A stretch of 64,000 bases of DNA from Streptomyces sp. SAT1 (lineage in GTDB: Bacteria > Actinomycetota > Actinomycetes > Streptomycetales > Streptomycetaceae): positions 5,497,001 through 5,561,000 of the forward strand of contig NZ_CP015849.1 in assembly GCF_001654495.1 (NCBI RefSeq), read 5' to 3'. Positions 24,738 to 32,256 of this stretch are shown piece after piece. The position numbers and the translations under genes were made by a program. The notes under the pieces were generated by a model that was given only the letters and a program-made list of their open reading frames with translations, did no database searches and was not told the DNA's origin. How positions within the stretch are numbered: the first letter of the stretch is position 1; every line of letters begins with the position of its first letter.

Positions 24738-26897
24738 ATGGAACAACTGGACCTGCGCGCCGAAGCCGATGCCGTCCTCGCCGAGCTGGTCGGCGACCCG
24801 GGCGGTTCGGCGCGGCTGCGGGAAGACCAGTGGCAGGCTGTGGCGGCCCTGGTGGAGGATCGGCGCCGTGCCCTCGTGGTGCAGCGCACCGGCTGGGGCA
24901 AGTCGGCGGTGTACTTCGTGGCCACCGCTCTGCTGCGCAGACGCGGCGCCGGTCCGACGGTGATCGTCTCGCCGCTGCTGGCGCTGATGCGCAACCAGGT
25001 CGAGTCCGCGTCGCGGGCCGGCATCCGGGCGCGCACGATCAACTCCGCCAACCCGGAGGAGTGGGACACGATCTACGGGGAGGTCGAGCGCGGCGAGACC
25101 GACGTCCTCCTGGTCAGTCCGGAGCGGCTGAACTCGGTGGACTTCCGCGAGCAGGTGCTGCCCAAGCTGGCGGCCACGACCGGCCTGCTGGTGGTCGACG
25201 AGGCGCACTGCATCTCCGACTGGGGACACGACTTCCGCCCCGACTACCGGCGGCTGCGGTCGGTGCTCGCCGGGCTCGCCCCCGACGTGCCGGTCCTGGC
25301 CACCACCGCGACGGCCAACGCGCGCGTCACCGCGGACGTGGCCGAGCAACTGGGCACCGGCGCGAGCGAGGCCCTGGTGCTGCGCGGCTCCCTGGAGAGG
25401 GAGAGCCTGCGGCTGGGCGTGGTCCGGCTGCCGGACGCCGCGCACCGCCTCGCCTGGCTGGCGGAGCACCTGGAGGAGCTGCCGGGATCCGGGATCATCT
25501 ACACCCTCACGGTCGCCGCGGCCGAGGAGGCCGCCGCCCATCTGCGCCAGCGCGGCTTCACGGTCGCCTCCTACACCGGTCGTACGGAGAACGCCGACCG
25601 CCTCCAGGCCGAGGAGGACCTGCTCGCCAACCGGGTCAAGGCGCTGGTGGCCACCTCCGCGCTCGGCATGGGCTTCGACAAGCCGGACCTGGGCTTCGTG
25701 CTCCATCTCGGTTCGCCGTCCTCCCCGATCGCCTACTACCAGCAGGTCGGGCGGGCGGGGCGCGGTGTGGCACACGCCGACGTACTGCTGCTGCCGGGCA
25801 AGGAGGACGAGGCGATCTGGCGGTACTTCGCCGACACCGCCTTCCCGCCCGAGGCCCAGGTGCGCCAGACCCTCACGGCCCTCGCCGACGCGGGGCGCCC
25901 GCTGTCCGTCCCGGCGCTGGAGGCGGTGGTGGACCTGCGGCGCAGCCGACTGGAGACCATGCTCAAGGTGCTGGACGTGGACGGCGCGGTCAAGCGCGTC
26001 AAGGGCGGCTGGATCTCCACCGGCGAACCGTGGAGCTACGACGCCGAGCGGTACGCCTGGGTGGCACGGCAGCGGGCGGCCGAGCAGCAGGCCATGCGCG
26101 ACTACGTGACCACGTCGCGGTGCCGGCTGGAGTTCCTGCGCCGGCAGCTGGACGACGAGGGCGCGGCCCCGTGCGGCCGCTGCGACAACTGCGCGGGACC
26201 GTGGGCCGACGTGTCCGTCTCGGACCAGTCGCTGACGACCGCCGCGCAGGAGCTGGACCGCCCCGGAGCCGAGATCGAGCCGCGCCGGATGTGGCCGACG
26301 GGCATGCCCGCGCTGGGCGTCGACCTCAAGGGCCGCATCCCGCCCGGCGAGCAGTGCTCGGCCGGGCGCGCCCTGGGACGGCTGTCCGACATCGGCTGGG
26401 GCAACCGGCTGCGCCCCCTGCTCGCGGAGAACGCGCCGGACGGCGCGGTCCCCGACGACGTCCTGCGGGCCGCCGTCGCCGTCCTCGCGGACTGGGCGCG
26501 CTCCCCGGGCGGCTGGGCGACGGACGCGCCGGACGCCCTGGCCCGTCCGGCGGGCGTGGTCGCGGTTCCGTCCACGACCCGCCCGCGGCTCGTCGGCTCC
26601 CTCGCCGAGGGCATCGCGACCGTGGGCCGCCTGCCCTTCCTCGGCACCCTGACGTACACCGGACCGGACGACGGCCGCGCGGTGCGCCGCAGCAACTCCG
26701 CGCAGCGCCTCAAGGCGCTGTCCCAGGCGTTCACCATCTCCGAGCAGCTGGCGGACGCCCTGACCCGCTCTCCCGGCCCCGTCCTGCTCGTGGACGACAG
26801 CACCGACTCCGGCTGGACCCTGGCGGTCGCCGCCCGCCTGCTGCGCCGGGCGGGCAGCGGCCCGGTCCTGCCGCTGGTCCTCGCGACGGCGGGCTGA
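24738..26897 (+). CDS. RecQ-family DNA helicase fused to a phosphoribosyltransferase-like domain
   Basis: A 719-residue protein. Residues 1–340 are the RecQ helicase core: TGWGKS (51–56), DEAHC (Asp154), SALGMGFDKPD and QQVGRAGRG. The RecQ zinc-binding segment follows, with CGRCDNC (479–485) and an upstream Cys. An HRDC domain is not evident. The C-terminal portion, about 560–719, carries VLLVDDSTDSGWT (from residue 682), the PRPP-binding signature of type I phosphoribosyltransferases of the ComF kind. Start ATG 24738 is chosen because the helicase fold starts there; an in-frame ATG lies 14 codons earlier. Its likely role is unwinding recombination intermediates; what the extra domain does is unknown. 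Confidence 0.9.
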   Translation: MEQLDLRAEADAVLAELVGDPGGSARLREDQWQAVAALVEDRRRALVVQRTGWGKSAVYFVATALLRRRGAGPTVIVSPLLALMRNQVESASRAGIRARTINSANPEEWDTIYGEVERGETDVLLVSPERLNSVDFREQVLPKLAATTGLLVVDEAHCISDWGHDFRPDYRRLRSVLAGLAPDVPVLATTATANARVTADVAEQLGTGASEALVLRGSLERESLRLGVVRLPDAAHRLAWLAEHLEELPGSGIIYTLTVAAAEEAAAHLRQRGFTVASYTGRTENADRLQAEEDLLANRVKALVATSALGMGFDKPDLGFVLHLGSPSSPIAYYQQVGRAGRGVAHADVLLLPGKEDEAIWRYFADTAFPPEAQVRQTLTALADAGRPLSVPALEAVVDLRRSRLETMLKVLDVDGAVKRVKGGWISTGEPWSYDAERYAWVARQRAAEQQAMRDYVTTSRCRLEFLRRQLDDEGAAPCGRCDNCAGPWADVSVSDQSLTTAAQELDRPGAEIEPRRMWPTGMPALGVDLKGRIPPGEQCSAGRALGRLSDIGWGNRLRPLLAENAPDGAVPDDVLRAAVAVLADWARSPGGWATDAPDALARPAGVVAVPSTTRPRLVGSLAEGIATVGRLPFLGTLTYTGPDDGRAVRRSNSAQRLKALSQAFTISEQLADALTRSPGPVLLVDDSTDSGWTLAVAARLLRRAGSGPVLPLVLATAG

Positions 26898-27004
26898 TCC
26901 GGTGGCGGGGACCTGGACCTCGCCGCCCGGTTCCCGGGTCACGCGATGCGCTTCCACCTCTCGCCAAGAGCCACGGGAGAGGAAGCAGCGGGAGAGGCGT
27001 TCAC

Positions 27005-27040
27005 GGGGCAGGGGCAGGGGCAGGGGCAGGGGCAGGGGCA
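27005..27040. repeat. Six tandem copies of GGGGCA
   Basis: GGGGCA is repeated six times without change, then GGGGG. It lies between recQ and the DUF4192 gene, about 108 bases after the recQ stop. The G-runs on the plus strand could fold as a G-quadruplex. A single DnaA-box-like TTATCCACA lies at 27143–27151, closer to the next gene. Confidence 0.95.
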
Positions 27041-27191
27041 GGGGGATGGCGGTGTCGGGTGTCGCCCCACTCCCGGCGGCCCAGGCGCGGTTCGGCGAGG
27101 TTCGGCCAGGGTTGACGTGGGTTGACGTGTCCCTGGCCCGACTTATCCACAGGCGAAAGCGAAATGCTGGATTCCGCGAGATCGTCAGGGC

Positions 27192-28847
27192 ATGACGAAT
27201 CACGGCGAAACGACTGGATCGTGCGGAAGCGGACCTTCCTTCGGAGACGGACCATTCGGTGGGGAAGCCTTCGGGGTGGGCCCTTCCGGGACCGAGCCCT
27301 TCGGAAGCGGGTCCCTCGGCTCTGGTGACATCACGTACGACGGAACCGGACCGAACCACCAGATCACCCTGCGCACCCCGGCCGAACTGGCCGACGCCCT
27401 GCCGTATCTGCTCGGCTACCGCCCAGAGGACAGCATCGTCCTGGTCGCCCTGCACGACCAGGACGGCCACGGCAGGTTCGGCGGCAGGGCCAGGGTCGGC
27501 ATCCCGTCCGACCACGACGACTGGCCGGAGGCGGCCCGGCAGTTGGCGCGGGGACTGATCACGGGCAGCGAGCGCAGAGGGGTGATGCCCGAGCAACTGG
27601 TCGCCTTCCTCTGCCAGGAGCCGGCGAACGGCGAGACGGCGGGGGAGGTCGCGCGGCGGTTGCAGCCACTGGCCCAGATGCTGCGCAGGCAGTGCGGTCT
27701 CCTCGACGTCCCGGTGATCGAGGCCCTGTGCATCTCCGGTGGCCGTTTCTGGTCGTACTGCTGCCCGACCGACGGATGCTGCCCCGAGGAGGGATGGCCC
27801 ATGGGCCTGCCCGGCACCTCGGTGCTGGCCGCGGCGGCGGCGTACGCCGGACTTCAGGTGCGCGGCAGCCTGAAGGAGCTGCGGGCCAGGCTGCTCCCCA
27901 TGGAGACCTCGGCGGCACGCGCGCAGGAGACCGCGCTGGACACGGCGGGCCGGGCCCTGGTGCCGAGGATCCTCGACGAGGTGAGCCGTGCCGGGGTGGC
28001 CGAGGAGACACTGGGACTCGCCGGGCGCGTCCTGCGCCGCTTCGCCGACGCACCCGTCGTCCCGGGCACGGTCGCCGCCGACCTCCGCGACGACCGGCTG
28101 CTCGACGACGGTGAAGCGGCCGTCCTGATCCTCGGCCTTCAGGACCGCACGACGCGCGACCGCGCGGCCGAGTGGATGGAGGGGGACGAAGCGGCCCCCG
28201 CCCTCCGCCTCTGGCGGGCGCTGGCCCGCCGCTGTGTCGGCCCCTACGGGGAACACGCGGCCGCGCCGCTCACCCTGGCGGGCTGGGTCGCCTGGTCCTC
28301 GGGCGACGGCCTGGAGGCCCGTGAAGCCCTCGCCATGGCGTTGGGCGCGGACCCCGACTACCTCTTCGCCCGCCTCCTCCACCAAGCGTGCAACGAGGGG
28401 CTGGACCCGGAGTCGGTCCGCCGTTGCCTCCGCGCGGAGCGCACGGGACGCCTGCAGCCGGCCGAGGTGGAAGAAGCAGCCGTCGAGGACCCGCCCGAGG
28501 GGCCTGCCCCGCGATCGTCCGGCGAGCAGCACGGCCCGGAAGCGGAAGCGGAGACGGAAGCGCAGGGCACAAGGAGGGCAAAGGGTCCTCAGGGCGCGGC
28601 GCCCGGCACCGACGCGGAGCGGCATCCGGCGCCCGGCCCCCGCAGCAGGTGCGCACCGGCGGTGGCAGCGGCCCCGTCCGGCCGGCGGCGTCGCGTACGA
28701 GGTGCCGCGGCGGCGTCCGGCCCCGGCACCGTCAGGCCGTCCGGCCGCACACGCCCGCGTGCCGCGGGCGCGGCGGATCCGGGTCGCCGCGGCGGCCGCC
28801 GACCGATCCATGAGTCGCGGCCCGACCCGTCCGGGGACGGCGCATGA
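27192..28847 (+). CDS. DUF4192 domain-containing protein
   Basis: A 551-residue actinobacterial protein with one DUF4192 domain (about 55–400), recognised by ITLRTPAELADALPYLLGYRPEDSIVLVAL and SGGRFWSYCCPTDGCCPEEG. Function unknown. Residues 1–50 are Gly/Ser/Phe-rich with repeated PFG, SFG and AFG turns. The last 130 residues are low-complexity Arg/Ala/Pro/Glu and probably disordered. No signal peptide or membrane segment. No classic ribosome site stands before ATG 27192, and another start inside the Gly-rich leader is possible. The gene lies between recQ and a debranching-enzyme-like gene, all on one strand. Confidence 0.85.
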   Translation: MTNHGETTGSCGSGPSFGDGPFGGEAFGVGPSGTEPFGSGSLGSGDITYDGTGPNHQITLRTPAELADALPYLLGYRPEDSIVLVALHDQDGHGRFGGRARVGIPSDHDDWPEAARQLARGLITGSERRGVMPEQLVAFLCQEPANGETAGEVARRLQPLAQMLRRQCGLLDVPVIEALCISGGRFWSYCCPTDGCCPEEGWPMGLPGTSVLAAAAAYAGLQVRGSLKELRARLLPMETSAARAQETALDTAGRALVPRILDEVSRAGVAEETLGLAGRVLRRFADAPVVPGTVAADLRDDRLLDDGEAAVLILGLQDRTTRDRAAEWMEGDEAAPALRLWRALARRCVGPYGEHAAAPLTLAGWVAWSSGDGLEAREALAMALGADPDYLFARLLHQACNEGLDPESVRRCLRAERTGRLQPAEVEEAAVEDPPEGPAPRSSGEQHGPEAEAETEAQGTRRAKGPQGAAPGTDAERHPAPGPRSRCAPAVAAAPSGRRRRVRGAAAASGPGTVRPSGRTRPRAAGAADPGRRGGRRPIHESRPDPSGDGA

Positions 28848-29180
28848 ACCCGCCGTACGGCCCGAACCGTCGCACCCCTCTCATCCCGCCCGGCCCTGTC
28901 ATCCCTCCCACCCCTTGCATCTGCACCTCTCCCACCCCTGTCATCCCTCTCGCCTCTCCACCTCTCCCACCCCTCTCGTCACACTTCCCGGCCCTCCGTA
29001 CCGCCGCCATTCGGTCGGCTTCACCGGTCCCGGGCGTGACCCGGCCCCGCTCCGCGCCGTTCACCTGAGTGGCGGAACACCTGCCCAGGCCACCCCGCCC
29101 CCCCCAGGTCGCTTCGGAGCCGCCCCCGGTGCCGGGCGCCGTACTCGCCGAGGCCCCGAGAGCGCAGAGGAAGCCGTCCC
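28848..29180. other. C/T-rich spacer before the debranching-enzyme-like gene
   Basis: 333 bases, strongly C- and T-biased on the plus strand with repeated CCCTGTCATCCCTC and CTCTCCCACCCC blocks. A 74-codon Pro-rich frame starts with an ATGA overlap at 28844 but is built from these repeats and has no credible product, so it is not called. AGAGGAAG before 29181 is the ribosome site of the next gene. Confidence 0.5.
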
Positions 29181-31286
29181 ATGCACCAGCCGACTCCGCC
29201 CTGCCCCACCGGCGGCGCCGCGGTCTTCAGCACCCCCGTGAGCCCCGTGGGGCAGCGCCTCGCCGCGCCCCCGCGGTACGCCGCGCTCGTGCCGGGTGAA
29301 TCCCGGACCCGGGCGCCGCGCTCGCTCCCCGGCAGTCCCGCGGAGCTGCCCGCCGCCCATGACGTCATGATCTGCGTGGCCCTCCCCGGGCTGGCGGTCT
29401 CGTCCGCCCAGGGGCAGCTGAGCGGGCGCGGTCTGGAGGGCTTCTACCGCTCCGGACGGCGCCTCCTCTCCCGCTGCCAGGTACGCGTCGCCGGGCGTGA
29501 ACCGCTCGGCGTCCAGGCCCTGATGACCGCCGCCGACCGGGTCCGCTTCGTCGGCACCCTGCGCGCCTCGCCGGGCACGGGCCCGGACCCCGATGTGCTG
29601 GTGGAGCGCGTACGGGACGCGGACGGCACGGAGCGGATCACCCTGCGCAGCACCTCGCCGCGCCCGCTGCGGCTCCCCATGGAGGTGGCCCTCGGTACCG
29701 ACCTCGCGGACCTCGGCCAGATCGCCCGTGGAGGCGCGGGCGAGGAACGGCCCGCGAGCGTACGCGGCTCCGGTCTGCGCTGGTCTCGCGGCGCCACCAG
29801 CGCATCGGTCACCGCGGACCCGCCGCCCGCCGAAGCACTGGCCTCCGCGGGCCTGCTGCGCTGGGAGTTCGAGCTGCCCCCGGGCGGCACGGCCACCGTG
29901 GAACTGCGGGTGCGGCAGGACGGCGCGGGCCCCCTGCGGGCCGTGGGCCGCACCGCCACGAGTCCGCTGGCGCCCGCGCGGGCCACCGGCGACACCCCCG
30001 GGGTGGCGGAACTGCTGCGCACCGGCATCGACGACCTGCACGCCCTGCTGCTGCGCGACCCGGCCGCTCCGTCCGACCTGCACCTGGCGGCCGGGGCCCC
30101 GTGGCGGTGCGGCCTGGCCCCGGCCGAGGCGCTGGCCGCCGCCCGGATGGCGCTGCCCCTGGGCACCCGGCTGGCCGTGAGCACCCTGCGCACCCTGGCC
30201 CGCACCCAGCACACCGGTCCAGGCCGGCGGACCGGGATGATCCCCGGACCGCGCCGCGACGCGGGCCCCCACCTGCCGCCCGGCTGCACCGGCACGGAGG
30301 CGACCCTGCTCTTCCCCGCGCTGCTCGCCGAAGCCCGCCGCTGGGGCCTTCCCGAGCGGGAGGCGGAGGACCTGCTGCCCGCGGCCGAGGGCTGCCTCAC
30401 CTGGCTGCGCGCGTCCGTGGGGGACGGCACATATCTGTGCGATCAACTGCCCGGCAGACCCGTGCGCTGCGAGATCCAGGCGCACGCCCACCGGGCGGCG
30501 CTGCTCGGAGCGGACCTGCTCGACGCCTTCGGCAGACCGGGCGCGGACGAACTGCGGCAGTGGGCCCAGCACCTGCGCACGGCGTTCCGGGACGACTTCT
30601 GGGTCGACGACCGCGGCGGCGGCAGACCCGCGGCCGGCAGGGCACCCGACGGGCGGCTGCTCACGCACCTCGACGCCTCCGCCGCCCACCTGCTCGACAC
30701 CGGCCTGCTGGGCGGTGGACGGCAGGCGCCCGGACTCCTCGACGAGACGCGAACCGGTCAGCTCGCCCGGCTGCTGCGCGGGCCCACGATGGACTCGGGC
30801 TGGGGACTGCGCGGGCTCGCCGCAAAGGAGGCCGGTTACAACCCCTTCGGCCACCGTGCCGGGGCGGTGCGGGTGGCCGAGACGGCCGTCGCCGTCGCCG
30901 GTCTGGCGGCGGCGGGCCACGAGGAGGAGGCCGGTGCCCTGCTGCGGGGCATCCTGGCGGCGGCCGGGGCCTTCGGACACCGGCTGCCCGAGATGTTCGC
31001 CGGAGAGCAGCGCACGGACGGCGGCGCGCCCGTTCCGCACCCGGCGGCCTGCCGCCCCTCGGCGACGGCCGCGTCCGCCGCGGTCCTGCTGCTCACCGCG
31101 CTCGTCGGCATCCGGCCCGACACTCCCGCCGGGACGGTCACCCTGCGGCCGGTGCGTGCGGCGCCGCTCGGGGAGATCGGCCTCACCGGGCTGCGGGTCG
31201 CCGGCGCCCCCTTCTCGGTACGGGTCAGCAGGCTCGGCCTCGCCCTGGTCGAGGAGGCGGCCGAGGGGCTGCAACTGGGGGTATGA
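29181..31286 (+). CDS. Glycogen-debranching-type protein (GDE N-terminal domain, alpha/alpha toroid)
   Basis: A 701-residue intracellular protein of the amylo-alpha-1,6-glucosidase-like family. The N-terminal beta domain (about 50–270, with FYRSGRRLLSRCQVRVAGREP) is the GDE_N type. The C-terminal (alpha/alpha)6 barrel includes GPTMDSGWGLRGLAAKEAGYNPFGHRAG in two parts. Where related debranching enzymes have GSVWPHD after the YNP segment, this protein reads GAVRVAE, so hydrolytic activity is doubtful. ATG 29181 has AGAGGAAG upstream. The next gene, an NrtR-type regulator, has its own promoter, so this gene is probably transcribed alone. Trehalose, glycogen or glucan side-chain substrates are only guesses. 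Confidence 0.8.
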   Translation: MHQPTPPCPTGGAAVFSTPVSPVGQRLAAPPRYAALVPGESRTRAPRSLPGSPAELPAAHDVMICVALPGLAVSSAQGQLSGRGLEGFYRSGRRLLSRCQVRVAGREPLGVQALMTAADRVRFVGTLRASPGTGPDPDVLVERVRDADGTERITLRSTSPRPLRLPMEVALGTDLADLGQIARGGAGEERPASVRGSGLRWSRGATSASVTADPPPAEALASAGLLRWEFELPPGGTATVELRVRQDGAGPLRAVGRTATSPLAPARATGDTPGVAELLRTGIDDLHALLLRDPAAPSDLHLAAGAPWRCGLAPAEALAAARMALPLGTRLAVSTLRTLARTQHTGPGRRTGMIPGPRRDAGPHLPPGCTGTEATLLFPALLAEARRWGLPEREAEDLLPAAEGCLTWLRASVGDGTYLCDQLPGRPVRCEIQAHAHRAALLGADLLDAFGRPGADELRQWAQHLRTAFRDDFWVDDRGGGRPAAGRAPDGRLLTHLDASAAHLLDTGLLGGGRQAPGLLDETRTGQLARLLRGPTMDSGWGLRGLAAKEAGYNPFGHRAGAVRVAETAVAVAGLAAAGHEEEAGALLRGILAAAGAFGHRLPEMFAGEQRTDGGAPVPHPAACRPSATAASAAVLLLTALVGIRPDTPAGTVTLRPVRAAPLGEIGLTGLRVAGAPFSVRVSRLGLALVEEAAEGLQLGV

Positions 31287-31383
31287 CCTTGCCCGGCATG
31301 GTGCGCAGAGTGGCCGGGACGCGAGGACGGGGCGTCCGGCGCGGCCGCGCGGACCGCTCGTCGCTGCGACCGGCGAAGGGAGT

Positions 31384-31410
31384 GTTTATCGTCAGGCAGA
31401 CGACTATGAT
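31384..31410 (+). promoter_or_regulatory. Leaderless promoter overlapping an inverted repeat, possible NrtR operator
   Basis: TATGAT (31405–31410) ends 6 bases before the ATG at 31417. An imperfect inverted repeat, TTATCGTC–AGGCA–GACGACTA, runs into it (about 31386–31406). Position and shape resemble operators of Nudix-related regulators, so the NrtR-like product could repress its own gene. Operator use is inferred. Confidence 0.5.
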
Positions 31411-31416
31411 CACGGC

Positions 31417-32175
31417 ATGTCCTACGACCCGTCAGCCTTTCCGCCCTTCGCTGTCACCGTGGACCTGGTCGTGCTGACCGTGCGCCGCCACGCCCTGTGC
31501 GCGCTGGCGGTGCGCAGGGGGGAGCCTCCGTTCCAGGGGCGGTGGGCGCTTCCCGGTGGCTTCGTGCGGGAGGACGAGGATCTGGCGCAGGCCGCGGCGC
31601 GCGAACTGGAGGAGGAGGCGGGCCTGTGCGTCCACGACCCCGCCGCACCGGTCCAGGACAACGGCGCGCACCTGGAGCAGCTGGCGACCTACGGCGACCC
31701 GGGCCGTGATCCGCGGATGCGCGTCGTCAGCGTCGCCCACCTCGCCCTCGCGCCCGATCTGCCCGCGCCCCGGCCCGGTGGTGACGCCGGTGACGCCCGC
31801 TGGGCGTCCGTGGCGGAGCTGCTCCAGCACGACGGCTACGGCCGGGACGGCGAAGCCGCGGCACCGCTCGCCTTCGACCACGCCCGGATCCTGGCCGACG
31901 GGGTCGAGCGGGCCCGGTCGAAGATCGAGTACTCGTCGCTGGCGACCGCGTTCTGCCCGCCGGAATTCACCGTCGGTGAACTGCGGCGCGTCTACGAGGC
32001 GGTGTGGGGAGTGGCGCTCGACCCGCGCAACTTCCATCGCAAGGTGACGGGGACGCCGGGCTTCCTGGTGCCGACCGGGGGCACGACCACGCGGCAGGGC
32101 GGCCGGCCCGCCCAGCTGTTCCGGGCGGGCGGGGCCACGTTGCTCAACCCGCCCATGCTGCGCCCGGAGGTCTGA
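31417..32175 (+). CDS. NrtR-type Nudix-related transcriptional regulator
   Basis: A 252-residue protein with an N-terminal Nudix domain (about 10–150) and a C-terminal winged helix (FTVGELRRVYEAVWGVALDP, then FHRKVTGTPGFLVPTG), the layout of NrtR, which controls NAD or sugar-nucleotide metabolism in response to ADP-ribose-type ligands. The Nudix box GFVREDEDLAQAAARE–LEEEAGL (48–70) keeps every catalytic Glu, whereas many NrtR proteins have lost them, so this one may also hydrolyse its ligand. The start follows a leaderless-type -10. No NAD gene adjoins; neighbours are the debranching-type protein and the fused ABC gene, so targets are unknown. Confidence 0.85.
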   Translation: MSYDPSAFPPFAVTVDLVVLTVRRHALCALAVRRGEPPFQGRWALPGGFVREDEDLAQAAARELEEEAGLCVHDPAAPVQDNGAHLEQLATYGDPGRDPRMRVVSVAHLALAPDLPAPRPGGDAGDARWASVAELLQHDGYGRDGEAAAPLAFDHARILADGVERARSKIEYSSLATAFCPPEFTVGELRRVYEAVWGVALDPRNFHRKVTGTPGFLVPTGGTTTRQGGRPAQLFRAGGATLLNPPMLRPEV

Positions 32176-32256
32176 GACGGGGACCGAGGGCGGCGGTGTC
32201 GGCCGTACGCGCGTTGCAAACCGGAAAAAAGGTACATAACGGCTATCTTGCTGCGG

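Noticed and set aside
27143..27151. DnaA box TTATCCACA
   Set aside because: A single copy with no cluster of boxes nearby. The chromosomal origin with dnaA, dnaN or rpmH is not here, so an origin is not supported.
24543..28811. 1422-codon open frame antisense to recQ and the DUF4192 gene
   Set aside because: It spans two real genes and their gap. The composition is Arg/Gly/Ala-rich and no family is recognisable.
28844..29068. 74-codon Pro-rich frame starting with an ATGA overlap after the DUF4192 gene
   Set aside because: It consists of C/T-rich repeats, has no ribosome site of its own beyond the overlap, and gives no sensible fold. The overlap could be chance.
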